Positions 10,328-20,796 of a stretch of DNA of 64,000 nt are shown here, one piece after another. The notes under the pieces are model-generated. The model had not been told where the DNA came from and did not search any database. It saw only the letters and a program-made list of their open reading frames with translations. Every line of letters begins with the position of its first letter. Within the stretch, counting starts at the first letter, position 1. The DNA lies in assembly GCA_019120395.1 (NCBI GenBank), contig DWVD01000027.1, forward strand, positions 38,205 to 102,204, written 5' to 3'. Position numbers and translations under genes: made by a program. Source of the DNA: Candidatus Gemmiger faecigallinarum (lineage in GTDB: Bacteria > Bacillota > Clostridia > Oscillospirales > Ruminococcaceae).

Positions 10328-11208
10328 CGGTCAAACGTCGTCGAAAGGGTGGTGGACCAGCTTTCGCCCTGCTTCAGGCTGGCGGCGCAGGGGCGGTTTT
10401 CCCACTCCAGGGGGCCGTTCTCCTCGCCCGGCAGGCTGTGCCACGGCTCGATGCAGACAAAGCGGGCGGGCCAGTCCGGCTGCGACCAGATCAGCACATA
10501 GGGGTAGCCCTCGATGTCGCAGCTGACGCGCCGGCCGGTGTCCTTTTCCACAATGGCAAGCGACTTGGAACGCAGATTCAGCATGCAGTGGCTGTCGTTG
10601 GCAAACAGTTCCTTTGTCAGCGGCACACGGCGGGTGTTGCGCGCCAGATAGTAATATTTGGTACCGTTGAGCAGGCCGTTGGGCCGCGCGCTGACGCACA
10701 GCGGGCTTTCCAGCTCCTCAAAGCGGAACTCGTAATCCTCGGCGGTATGCTTGTCGTCAAAGGGGATGGCAAACGCGGGATGGAAGCCGATGCCAAACCG
10801 CAGCTGCGGCTCGACGGGGTTTTCCACCGTCAGCGTGTGGTGCACCGTGACGTCCTCCAGCACAAAGGTGGAGCGCAGCACAAAGGCGTAAGGCCAGCGG
10901 GGCAGCGTCTGGTTGTCGGCATGCAGCTCAAACTCCAGCGTATCCGCCGTCTGCCGGGTCAGCGTATGCTCCACATCGCGGGCAAAGCCGTGCTGCCCGC
11001 CGGTATACTCCAGCCCCTTGGCGATCATTTTGCCGCCGGTCAGCTTGCCGGTATAGGGGAACAGGATCGGCGCATGGCGGCCCCACACCGACGGGTCGCC
11101 GCACCAGAGCATCTCGACCCCGGTCCGCTTATTCACAACGCTGACCGCCTCGGCGCCCTTGCTGTCGACCGTCAGGCGGATCTGTTCGTTTTCGATCGTA
11201 TACTGCAT
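10324..11208 (-). CDS. aldose 1-epimerase family protein (galactose mutarotase-like)
   Basis: MQYTIENEQIRLTVDSKGAEAVSVVNKRTGVEMLWCGDPSVWGRHAPILFPYTGKL...; start set at MQYT. Confidence 0.85.
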   Translation of the reverse strand: MQYTIENEQIRLTVDSKGAEAVSVVNKRTGVEMLWCGDPSVWGRHAPILFPYTGKLTGGKMIAKGLEYTGGQHGFARDVEHTLTRQTADTLEFELHADNQTLPRWPYAFVLRSTFVLEDVTVHHTLTVENPVEPQLRFGIGFHPAFAIPFDDKHTAEDYEFRFEELESPLCVSARPNGLLNGTKYYYLARNTRRVPLTKELFANDSHCMLNLRSKSLAIVEKDTGRRVSCDIEGYPYVLIWSQPDWPARFVCIEPWHSLPGEENGPLEWENRPCAASLKQGESWSTTLSTTFDR

Positions 11209-11391
11209 AGTTTTTCCTCCCCGCCGGGTTCTCCGGCACTTCATTGCGGCCGCCTGCGCCCCGGCGCGCCAGGCGGACCGGACAGGCGGGATACCGGCTG
11301 TTTTTCAGCCGCACCCACAAAAATATTCCATTTTCAGTATACCGCAAAACACGTAAATTGCAATGGATTTTGGCTTTTTTGCGCAAAACGG

Positions 11392-11420
11392 TTGACAGAC
11401 CGGAAAGGTGTTGATATACT
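11392..11420 (+). promoter_or_regulatory. consensus sigma-A promoter for the met leader/metQNI
   Basis: TTGACA (11392-11397) - 17 nt - TATACT (11415-11420). Confidence 0.85.
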
Positions 11421-11471
11421 TTTATCCAACAAAACCGCCCGCCGGGCGTGTCAGGGAAGGAGATGCCGTCG

Positions 11472-11561
11472 ATGTACCGTCGTGATGGCATGATGATGTG
11501 CATGTACAGTATGCTGCGGCAGCCTGTGCTTGCTTCCCTGTGCGCGATTTCCGACGTGTGA
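11472..11561 (+). CDS. methionine-rich leader peptide MYRRDGMMMCMYSMLRQPVLASLCAISDV
   Basis: SD AAGGAG 9 nt upstream of ATG; 6 Met in first 14 codons incl. ATGATGATGTGCATG; ends just before an intrinsic terminator and metQ. Confidence 0.75.
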   Translation: MYRRDGMMMCMYSMLRQPVLASLCAISDV

Positions 11562-11576
11562 TCCAGGGACATTTCA

Positions 11577-11612
11577 AGGCAGGGCGCCGCAGGCGCCCTG
11601 CCTTTTTGTTTT
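11577..11612 (+). terminator. intrinsic terminator / putative attenuator between leader peptide and metQ
   Basis: AGGCAGGGCGCC-GCA-GGCGCCCTGCCT then TTTTGTTTTG. Confidence 0.9.
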
Positions 11613-11837
11613 GTCCGGCCCCGTTTTCAAAACGGGCCTGCGGTTTTGCCGCGGCGCAGCCGCCTTGCCCACACCACCAAGGGAGGAAACCAGCCATGCA
11701 AACCGGTCCCGCCTGCAAACAGCCCGGCGTGCGAATGTGCGCCAGGCGCCCCCTCTGCCCGATCGCCCGCCCCGCCTGGGCCGCGGCGTCCCAAACACCC
11801 AAAACACAGGAATAACAGCTATTTTGGAGGAAACACC

Positions 11838-12752
11838 ATGAAAAAACTGATCTCTTCCCTGCTGGCGGCTTCGCTGGCACTGAGCCTGGCCGCCTGCGGC
11901 GGCAGCGCTTCGTCCGCATCCGGCGCATCTTCCACCGGCAGCGCGTCCGGCGCTTCCGACGAGACCGGCGCCCTTACCGGCGACGGCTTTGACGAAAGCA
12001 TCGACTACGCCGCGCTGGACGGCACCACCATCCGGGTGGGCGCCTCCCCCACGCCCCACGCCGAGATCCTGGCCGTGGCCGGCGACATCCTGTCCCAGGC
12101 CGGCATCACGCTGGACGTCGTCGAGTTCACCGACTACATCCAGCCCAACACCGCCACCGAAAACGGGGACCTGGACGCCAACTACTTCCAGCACCAGGAT
12201 TACCTCAACACCTTCAACGAGGAAAACGGCACCCATCTGGTCTCGGTGGCCGAGATCCATTACGAGCCCCTGGGCCTGTACCCCGGCAAGACCCAGAGCA
12301 TCGACCAGCTGGCCGACGGCGCGCTGATCCTGGTCCCCAACGACACCAGCAACGAGGCGCGCGCCCTGCAGCTGCTGGCCGATCAGGGCCTGATCGAGCT
12401 GGACCCCGACGCCGGCCTGACCGCCACCCAGAACGACATCACCTCCAATCCCAAGAACCTGCAGATCCAGGAGATGGAGGCCGCCCAGCTGCCCCGCAAC
12501 CTGGCCAGCGCCGACATGGCCGTCATCAACGGCAACTACGCCACCCAGGCGGGCTTCTCCTCCGCCAGCGACGCTCTGGCAGCCGAGAGCGCCGACTCTG
12601 ACGCCGCGCAGATCTATCCCAACGTGCTGGTGGTCAAGGAAGGCCGCGAGACCGACCCCGCCATCCTGGCGCTGGCCGCCGCGCTGCAGAGCGACGCCGT
12701 GCGCGACTACATCAACGAGACCTACGGCGGCGCCGTGGTGCCGCTGTTCTGA
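11838..12752 (+). CDS. metQ: MetQ/NlpA-family methionine ABC transporter substrate-binding lipoprotein
   Basis: MKKLISSLLAASLALSLAACGG lipobox; 'PHAEIL', 'FTDYIQPNTATENGDLDANYFQHQDYL'; SD GGAGG; followed by metN and metI. Confidence 0.92.
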   Translation: MKKLISSLLAASLALSLAACGGSASSASGASSTGSASGASDETGALTGDGFDESIDYAALDGTTIRVGASPTPHAEILAVAGDILSQAGITLDVVEFTDYIQPNTATENGDLDANYFQHQDYLNTFNEENGTHLVSVAEIHYEPLGLYPGKTQSIDQLADGALILVPNDTSNEARALQLLADQGLIELDPDAGLTATQNDITSNPKNLQIQEMEAAQLPRNLASADMAVINGNYATQAGFSSASDALAAESADSDAAQIYPNVLVVKEGRETDPAILALAAALQSDAVRDYINETYGGAVVPLF

Positions 12753-12962
12753 CGTTTGCGCCCGCGCAAACGCCAGGCAAACCAGGAATGTGGGATCAGG
12801 CGGCTGGAACCGCGGCGGGGCGTTGACCGTCATGAAAAAGCGGGCGCCGCCTGCCGGCATTTTTGAGCGCGCGAATGCGTGCGGATACTTCTTAATTTCT
12901 CATTCCCGATTCCTCATGGATTATAATACGTGCCACCTCTAAACCCGAAGGGATGTCAGCGA

Positions 12963-13973
12963 ATGATCGAGCTTAAACATCTAACCAAGCATTTTGAGAC
13001 CAAAGCCGGCACCGTGGCCGCGCTGGAGGACATCAGCCTTTCCATCGCCGACGGCGACATCTTTGGCATTATCGGTATGTCGGGCGCGGGCAAGTCCACG
13101 CTGGTACGGTGCATCAACCTGTTGGAGCGGCCCGACTCGGGCAGCGTCACCGTCAACGGGCAGGACATGCAGAGCCTTTCCCCCACCGCCCTGCGGGCGG
13201 CGCGGCGGGACATCGCCATGATTTTCCAGCAGTTCAACCTGCTGATGCAGCGCACCTGCCTGAAAAACGTCTGCTTCCCGCTGGAGCTGGCAGGCCGTCC
13301 CCGGGCGGAGGCGGAGGCCCGCGCCCGGCAGCTGCTGGAACTGGTGGGCCTGCCGGACAAGGCCGACGCCTACCCGGCGCAGCTGTCCGGCGGGCAGAAA
13401 CAGCGCGTGGCCATTGCCCGCGCGCTGGCCACCGACCCCAAAGTCCTGCTGTGCGACGAAGCCACCAGCGCCCTGGACCCCAACACCACCCACTCGGTGC
13501 TGCAGCTGATCCAGCAGATCAACCGGGAACTGGGCATCACCGTTGTGGTCATCACCCACCAGATGAGCGTGGTGGAGGACATCTGCCGCCATGTGGCCAT
13601 CTTGGACGGCGGCCATGTGGTGGAGCAGGGCGACGTGGCCGAGATCTTCTCCAACCCCAAAACCGACGCCGCGCGACGTCTGGTGTTCCCCGCCGGCGCG
13701 CCCCGCGGCGAGGGCGAACTGCTGCCGGGCCGGCGGATGGTGCGGGTGGCCTTCAACGGCACCCAGACCACCGACAAGCCGCTGGTGGCCAGCCTGGCCA
13801 TCGAGTGCAACGCGCTGGTCTCCATCGTGGCCGCGGACACCCGCGTGGTCAACGGCCAGACGCTGGGCAGCATGCTGCTGGCCCTGCCGGAGGACGAGGC
13901 CGCGGCGCAGCGCGCCATTGATTACATCCGGGCTTACCCCGGCCTGAGTTTTGAGGAGGTGGAACAGGCATGA
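12963..13973 (+). CDS. metN: methionine ABC transporter ATP-binding protein
   Basis: MIELKHLTKHFETKAGTVAALEDISLSI...GMSGAGKSTLVR...LSGGQKQRVAIARAL, C-terminal NIL domain. Confidence 0.95.
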   Translation: MIELKHLTKHFETKAGTVAALEDISLSIADGDIFGIIGMSGAGKSTLVRCINLLERPDSGSVTVNGQDMQSLSPTALRAARRDIAMIFQQFNLLMQRTCLKNVCFPLELAGRPRAEAEARARQLLELVGLPDKADAYPAQLSGGQKQRVAIARALATDPKVLLCDEATSALDPNTTHSVLQLIQQINRELGITVVVITHQMSVVEDICRHVAILDGGHVVEQGDVAEIFSNPKTDAARRLVFPAGAPRGEGELLPGRRMVRVAFNGTQTTDKPLVASLAIECNALVSIVAADTRVVNGQTLGSMLLALPEDEAAAQRAIDYIRAYPGLSFEEVEQA

Positions 13974-14668
13974 GCGCGATCTTTGCATCGGACGAATGGC
14001 AGACGATGGTATCCATCCTGCCCGACCTTCCCTTTGCCACCTGGGAAAGCTTTTACGCCACCGTGGTCACCACGGTGCTGGCGCTGGTCATCGGCCTGCC
14101 GCTGGGCGTGCTGCTGGTGGTGGGCGACCGGGACGGCCTGCTTCCGCTGCCCCGCTGGCTGATGGCTGTGCTGAACGTGGTCATCAACCTGCTGCGCAGC
14201 GTACCGTTTTTGATCCTGATGATCATGGTGCAGCCGCTGGCCCAGGTGATCCTGGGCACCACCATCGGCACGGCGGCGTCCATCGTCCCGCTGGTGGCGG
14301 CGTCCTTTCCCTTTGTGGCGCGTCTGGTGGAGACCAGCCTGCGCGAGGTGGACGGCGGCGTGATCGAAGCCGCCGAGAGCATGGGCGCCAGCCCCTTCCA
14401 GATCATCGCCAAAGTCATGATCCCCGAAAGCCTGCCCAGCCTGATCGCCAACGTGACCATCGCGCTGACCACCATCCTGAGCTATTCCGCCATGGCCGGC
14501 ATCATCGGCGGCGGCGGCCTGGGGCAGATCGCCATCAACTACGGGTACTACCGTTACCGCTACCTGACCATGGTGGTGGCCACCGCGCTGCTGGTGGTCC
14601 TGGTGCAGCTGTTCCAGAGCATCGGCACCCGGCTTGCCGCCCGCTGTGACAAGCGGCTGCGCAAGTAA
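13970..14668 (+). CDS. metI: methionine ABC transporter permease
   Basis: 'SFYATVVTTVLALVIGLPLGVLLVV', 'EAAESMGASPFQIIAKVMIPESLPSLI'; overlaps metN by 4 nt. Confidence 0.95.
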   Translation: MSAIFASDEWQTMVSILPDLPFATWESFYATVVTTVLALVIGLPLGVLLVVGDRDGLLPLPRWLMAVLNVVINLLRSVPFLILMIMVQPLAQVILGTTIGTAASIVPLVAASFPFVARLVETSLREVDGGVIEAAESMGASPFQIIAKVMIPESLPSLIANVTIALTTILSYSAMAGIIGGGGLGQIAINYGYYRYRYLTMVVATALLVVLVQLFQSIGTRLAARCDKRLRK

Positions 14669-14687
14669 CGCCGGCATACGCCGCACG

Positions 14688-14737
14688 AACGCCCGGCTCC
14701 CCTGCATGCGTCCTGCAAAGGGGAACCGGGCGTTTTT
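14688..14737 (+). terminator. intrinsic terminator after metI
   Basis: AACGCCCGG..CCCCT / AGGGG..CCGGGCGTT then TTTT. Confidence 0.8.
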
Positions 14738-14852
14738 GGCATCCGGCAGGCTGTCCCGGCTTTCTGTTCAAAGAAACTTAAACCTTTTTTACCAGTTTCT
14801 TCAAAATGCTTTTATATCTTTTCCACATGATTCCGGTATGCTATAAATGCAA

Positions 14853-15030
14853 TCAAAAAACAGCCGGGTCCCCCCCTACCCGCTGAGTATGATTCTTCCA
14901 CTGGCCCTGCCGCCATGCGAGGGCAGCTGCCCGGCGCAGGCCAGACAACAAACAATGCCGAAAGGCTTTATATAGATCAACGCCCCCGCCGCGGTGATAC
15001 CAATCTCCGCGGCGGGGGCGTTCTGTTCGG
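14853..15030 (+). ncRNA. candidate small RNA with C-rich hairpin loop
   Basis: Extended -10 (TGCTATAAA, 14840-14847), 5' hairpin with CCCCCCCT loop, second stem CTGGCC/GGCCAG, ends at strong terminator CGCCCCCGCCGCGG...CCGCGGCGGGGGCG; no ORF. Confidence 0.35.
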
Positions 15031-15042
15031 CAGACGGCCGGC

Positions 15043-15420
15043 TTACTGACCGCCGTGTTTTTCCACATGCTCGCGCAGTCGGTCCATCGTCTCCTCGCTG
15101 ACCACATGCTCGATGCGGCAGGCGTCCTGGGCGGCGACCTTTTCGTCCACGCCCAGCATGGTCAGCACCCTGGTCAGCAGGCGGTGGCGGCCGTAGACAT
15201 GCTCGGCCACCGCGCGGCCTTCCTCGGTCAGGGTCAAAGCGCCGTCATGGGGGTCCATTTGGATCATTCCGGCGGTGCGCAGCAGGCTGATGGCACGGCT
15301 GACGCTGGGCTTGGTCACACCCAGCCGGTCTGCGACATCCACACTGCGGACGTAGGGTTTTTCCTGGCTCAGGACCAGGATGGTTTCCAGATAATCTTCG
15401 CGCGATTCCGTAGCACGCAT
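15043..15420 (-). CDS. mntR: DtxR/MntR-family metal-dependent transcriptional regulator
   Basis: MRATESREDYLETILVLSQEKPYVRSVDVADRLGVTKPSVSRAISLLR... 'HRLLTRVLTMLGVDEKVAAQDACRIEHVVSEET'; SD AAAGGAGG. Confidence 0.85.
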   Translation of the reverse strand: MRATESREDYLETILVLSQEKPYVRSVDVADRLGVTKPSVSRAISLLRTAGMIQMDPHDGALTLTEEGRAVAEHVYGRHRLLTRVLTMLGVDEKVAAQDACRIEHVVSEETMDRLREHVEKHGGQ

Positions 15421-15754
15421 GGCGGGTGAGCCTCCTTTCATGGGCAGAGCCGGTCTTGCAGCGCGGCGCTGCGCAAAACGCCGCTTTTCCGCCGCGCACG
15501 GCAGGGACAGGAAAAACGGCGTACCGTCAGAACAGCCGCAGCGCCCGCCGGGCGTCCCCGCCCCCAAAAGCGCTGCAGGCTGCGACACTATGCCTATTTT
15601 GTTTATTCTACCCCATTTTTAGGCATGTGTAAAGCATTTGTTCCCGCCGCCGCGGACAGAAAAGTCAATTTATGCAATTTGCAGGCCATTTTTCATGGTT
15701 TGTATCGTAAAAGTTTTGAACATTTTTTCCAGTACCGGGTCAGGCCGCCGGCCG

Positions 15755-16705
15755 TCACAGACTTTTCCCGCATTGCTGCAGCGCCGCGCCGGGCAGCAGC
15801 GCTTCCACCGCCGCAAGTTCGGGCGGACGGGTGCCCGGCGTGGTGCACGCCGCCGCCGAGGCCGCCATCCCCAGTTTCAGGCAGCCCTCCAGCGGCAGCC
15901 TGCGGTCCATGCCGCAGGCCACGCCGGCCAGCATGGCGTCCCCCGCCCCGACGGTGGACGCCGGCACAATGGGAAGCGCCGGCGCGTACCAGGCGGTTTG
16001 CCCCTGCACAAAACAGGCGCCCCGGCTCCCCATCGAGATACAGACCAGCCCCACGCCCTGTTCCGTCAGTGCGCGCCCCATGGCAGCCAGCTCGTCCACC
16101 GCGTCGGTGGTTTCCACGCCGAAATACTGGCACAGCTCAAAGGCGTTGGGCTTGACCACATCGGGCGCAGCCTGCACCGCCCGGGCAAACAGCGGGCCGT
16201 CGGCATCCGCCAGCACCCTTGCGCCGGCGGCGCGCAGGCGCAAGGTCAGCGTGCGGTAGATCTCTTCCGGCACGCCGGGGCCAATGCTGCCCGCCAGCAC
16301 AAACAACGTGCCGGGGCCGGCATGTCCCAGCAGCGTCCGGGTCAGCGTCTCCAGGTGAGCGGGGCTTGCGGCGGGGCCGGACTCGTTCAGCTCCGTCAGA
16401 GCGCCGTCCGGCTCCACCAGCTTCAGATTGGTGCGCGTCTCGCCGGGGATGGACACAAAATCGGGCGTGATATGCCCGCCCGGCCAGGCGCGCAGCGTTT
16501 CCACCACCTGCCGGCCGGCCTGGCCGGCGGCGAAGCCGCATGCGACGCTGTCCTGCCCCAGCGCGGCCAGCATTTTGGAAACATTGACTCCCTTTCCGCC
16601 CACATCCTGTTCCACCTGCCCCAGACGGTTCAGCCCGTGGGGGCACAGCGCGTCGATGCGTGCGGTTTTGTCGATGGCAGGGTTGAAGGTGACGGTAACG
16701 ATCAT
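15755..16705 (-). CDS. 1-phosphofructokinase family hexose kinase (PfkB superfamily)
   Basis: MIVTVTFNPAIDKTARIDALCPHGLNRLGQVEQDVGGKGVNVSKMLAALG... 'STVGAGDAMLAG'. Confidence 0.88.
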   Translation of the reverse strand: MIVTVTFNPAIDKTARIDALCPHGLNRLGQVEQDVGGKGVNVSKMLAALGQDSVACGFAAGQAGRQVVETLRAWPGGHITPDFVSIPGETRTNLKLVEPDGALTELNESGPAASPAHLETLTRTLLGHAGPGTLFVLAGSIGPGVPEEIYRTLTLRLRAAGARVLADADGPLFARAVQAAPDVVKPNAFELCQYFGVETTDAVDELAAMGRALTEQGVGLVCISMGSRGACFVQGQTAWYAPALPIVPASTVGAGDAMLAGVACGMDRRLPLEGCLKLGMAASAAACTTPGTRPPELAAVEALLPGAALQQCGKSL

Positions 16706-16804
16706 TTCGGTGCAGCGTCCTTTCTTTTCCGGCCGCGGCGTCCGGCCTTTTCCGGCATCGTAGCACGTCGGGGCGGGGTTGTCAACGGGCGGGGCGGCAG
16801 GGCG

Positions 16805-16853
16805 CCGCAAAACAGCCCCGCACCAGGGTTTTGGGTGCGGGGCTGTTTTGCGG
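16805..16853. terminator. bidirectional-type hairpin, 20-bp perfect stem
   Basis: CCGCAAAACAGCCCCGCACC-AGGGTTTTG-GGTGCGGGGCTGTTTTGCGG. Confidence 0.75.
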
Positions 16854-16876
16854 GGATGCGGGCGGGCGTTTGGGGG

Positions 16877-17638
16877 TCAGCGTCCGGCGGCAGTCTCCCC
16901 GGTGGCAGTTTCCGGGGTGGCGGGCCGGGCGTCCTCCGTGGTATCGGCGGATGCGTCGTCGCGCCGCCACAGCAGGTGCAGCTCTCCCGGCAGCTCATCC
17001 ATCGCCCAGACGCCGTTCTCCTTCTGCACGATGCCGGCGTCTACCAACTCCCGCTCCTGATTTTTGAAATAGTAGATCTCGGTCACATCCGGGTCCACAT
17101 CCTCGATGCGCCACTCGGTGCGGCCGTTGTGGAACAGTTCATTCCACCGGCTGACCTGCAGGCTGACGGCCAGCGCCTTTTTGCTGCCGTCGCCGTCCGG
17201 GATCTCAAAGGTGAACCAGTTGGCGCCGTCGCTGTAACAGCCGTCCTGCAGCGTAATGTCCACATAGACCGGCTGCTTCACCTCGACCGACTGGATCTCC
17301 TCCAGTTCCAGGCTGCGGGTTTCGGACTGCAGCGTATAGCGCACGCGGGAGAACACAAACAATGCCGCAAAGATCACCACAGCCACCGCCGCTGCCGGCA
17401 CCCACCGCTTTTTCCGCAGCGTGCCTTTGACCCTGCGCAGCGCGGCGGCGTCCGCCTGCCGCTGCTCGGCAGCCAAAGCCTGTTCGGCGCCGGCGTCGTC
17501 GTCCAGGGCGGTCAGGGCGGCGCGGCAGTCGGCGCAGGTCTCCAGATGGCCGCGCACATCGGCGGCTGTCTGCTCGCTCAGCACGCTGTCGTGGTACAGC
17601 GGCAGCAGATCGCGCACCAGGTAGCAAGGCAGTTTCAT
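16877..17638 (-). CDS. zf-HC2-type anti-sigma factor, single TM
   Basis: MKLPCYLVRDLLPLYHDSVLSEQTAADVRGHLETCADCRAAL (HxxxCxxC), TM 'WVPAAAVAVVIFAALFVFSRV'; overlaps sigma gene end. Confidence 0.78.
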   Translation of the reverse strand: MKLPCYLVRDLLPLYHDSVLSEQTAADVRGHLETCADCRAALTALDDDAGAEQALAAEQRQADAAALRRVKGTLRKKRWVPAAAVAVVIFAALFVFSRVRYTLQSETRSLELEEIQSVEVKQPVYVDITLQDGCYSDGANWFTFEIPDGDGSKKALAVSLQVSRWNELFHNGRTEWRIEDVDPDVTEIYYFKNQERELVDAGIVQKENGVWAMDELPGELHLLWRRDDASADTTEDARPATPETATGETAAGR

Positions 17639-18119
17639 TTCAATTCCTCCCTCAGTTTGTTTTTTGCCCGGTAATAGGTCACCCGGGCCCAGCTCTCGGT
17701 CTTTTCAAACAGGCGGGCGATGTCGGCATAGCTCAGCTCGCCGTAGACCCGCAGCCAGAACACCTCCCGGTAGGGGTCGGGCAGCCGGTGCAGCGCGCGG
17801 TGCACCCGCATCGCTTCGTCGCGGGTCTCGGTCTGCCTCGCCGGGCCGGCGGCCGGGTCGGGCGTGTCGGGAGCCGTGTTGGACAAAACGGTGCGGGCGG
17901 ACCGGCGCGCGGCGTCCGTCAGCGCATTTTTGCGATGCGGCACAGCCAGACGTTCACCGGGCATCTGCCGTCGAATTTGTCGATCGCTTTCAGCGCCTTG
18001 AAAAAGGTTTCCTGGGTCAGTTCCGCGGCCAGATGCTCGTCCCGGCAAAGCGAAACGAGATAGGCGTATACCGCGTGGTAATACCGGGTATAAAGCGCCT
18101 CAAACTCCGCATCCTGCAT
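17635..18119 (-). pseudogene. ECF RNA polymerase sigma factor, split by a single-nt frameshift at an A5 tract
   Basis: N-terminal frame MQDAEFEALYTRYYHAVYAYLVSLCRDEHLAAELTQETFFKALKAIDKFDGRCPVNVWLCRIAK then MR*; other frame continues KNALTDAARRS...REVFWLRVYGELSYADIARLFEKTESWARVTYYRAKNKLREELK. Confidence 0.8.
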
Positions 18120-18253
18120 GGCCGCACCTCCTCGTTTTTTATTTTGAAAGCCGCTTTCCCCCAATAGACGCACAAGCCCGCGTTTTGTTACAGCTTTTTT
18201 GCGCACGGCAGCGGGCCTGCCCGGATCGTCCGTCCGGAACAGGCGCGCAGTTC

Positions 18254-19294
18254 TCAGCGTTTCTTCCATTTTCCGGCCGCCCAATGCAGGGCTGCGCCGG
18301 CGGTCAGCGCCAGCCCAAACCAGCCGATCATTGGATACAGCATCCCCACCAGCCGGTCAAAGGGCAGCGCCGCGCAGGCAACCCCCGCAGCCGCCGTCAC
18401 CGCCGCGGCGGGGCGGCGCGGCAGCCGGGGCGGCAGCGCGCGGCACACGCTGAACAAAAGCGGCGCGGCCGTTGTGTACACGCCGGCCAGCAGCACCGGC
18501 ACGGCCAGCGCTGCCGCCCGGGGCCACAGCTCCCGCACCAGCGCCATGGCAGGGGCCTGGCTGGACAACGCCTCCGGCGCCAGACAAAACGCCAGATGCA
18601 GCAGCGCCAGCGCCGCGCCAAACGCCCCGCAGCCCGCCCACGCGGCCCGGCGTGCCGCGCTGCGCCCGGTCAGCCGGCCGCCCAGCGCGGTCAGGAAGGG
18701 CGCCATCAGGTACAGATTGTAACCCGCATAGACCAGCGCCGCCATCCACCAGCTGCCCGCCGGCGGCTGCGGCAGACCGGGCCATGGCCGTCCGGTGGGG
18801 CCGCGCAGCAGCGCCCCGGCCCCAGCCGCCAGCACAAAGGCGACGATCAGCGGCCCGGCCCGGCCCAAAATGTCGGTCATGCGTTCCTGCCCCGCCAGCA
18901 CCGTGGCCAGCGTGGCGGCCAGCATCCCGGCGCGTCCCGCCCATGCGGGCAGGCCTGTTCCCGTCTGCACCAGCGCGCCGGCCCCGGCCAGCATGACCGC
19001 ATACACCCCAAACAGCAGCAGCGGGCACAGCGCCCCCAGCGCCCGTCCGGCCAGCGGGCCGCAGCACCGGACAAACACATCCCCCTGACCGTCGTCCGCC
19101 ATCAGCAGGGCGCATCCCGTTCCCAGCACCGCGCAGGCCAGCGCCGCCCCCAGCAGCCCCGGCAGCGGGCCGTAAACCGTAAAAAACTGCAGTACCTCTT
19201 GCCCGCTGGCAAAGCCTGCGCCGATCAGGCAGGCGATGATCGCCCCCGCGGCCGACGCGACGCCGCGGCGTTTTGCCCGCTCCTGCATCCGCAT
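18254..19294 (-). CDS. YkvI-like integral membrane protein
   Basis: 'ASAAGAIIACLIGAGFASGQEVLQFFTVYG' N-terminus and about 10 TM segments. Confidence 0.7.
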   Translation of the reverse strand: MRMQERAKRRGVASAAGAIIACLIGAGFASGQEVLQFFTVYGPLPGLLGAALACAVLGTGCALLMADDGQGDVFVRCCGPLAGRALGALCPLLLFGVYAVMLAGAGALVQTGTGLPAWAGRAGMLAATLATVLAGQERMTDILGRAGPLIVAFVLAAGAGALLRGPTGRPWPGLPQPPAGSWWMAALVYAGYNLYLMAPFLTALGGRLTGRSAARRAAWAGCGAFGAALALLHLAFCLAPEALSSQAPAMALVRELWPRAAALAVPVLLAGVYTTAAPLLFSVCRALPPRLPRRPAAAVTAAAGVACAALPFDRLVGMLYPMIGWFGLALTAGAALHWAAGKWKKR

Positions 19295-19425
19295 CCCCCC
19301 TCGCCACAGGGTATGCGCCGGTGCAGGCCGGCAGAATCCCCCGGCGCGGCGCAGCCCCGCCCCTGCCGGATCGGCGGGGACGGGGCTGCCTGAAAGGACC
19401 GGCCGCGGTCCTTTTCCTGTTCTCT

Positions 19426-20782
<1,357 letters not shown>

Positions 20783-20796
<14 letters not shown>

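Noticed and set aside
11696-11815. Second small ORF MQTGPACKQPGVRMCARRPLCPIARPAWAAASQTPKTQE between the met terminator and metQ
   Set aside because: Has a plausible GGGAGG SD but no distinctive composition. Kept only as a possibility, not enough to call.
11574-12860. Large antisense ORFs opposite metQ, proS, lysS, GH13 and others in the ORF track
   Set aside because: Artifacts of high GC third positions. The opposite strand encodes recognised conserved proteins with SD sequences.
16805-16853. 20-bp perfect stem as a transposon end or novel element
   Set aside because: Position between two genes' ends and T-rich context fit an ordinary strong transcription terminator.
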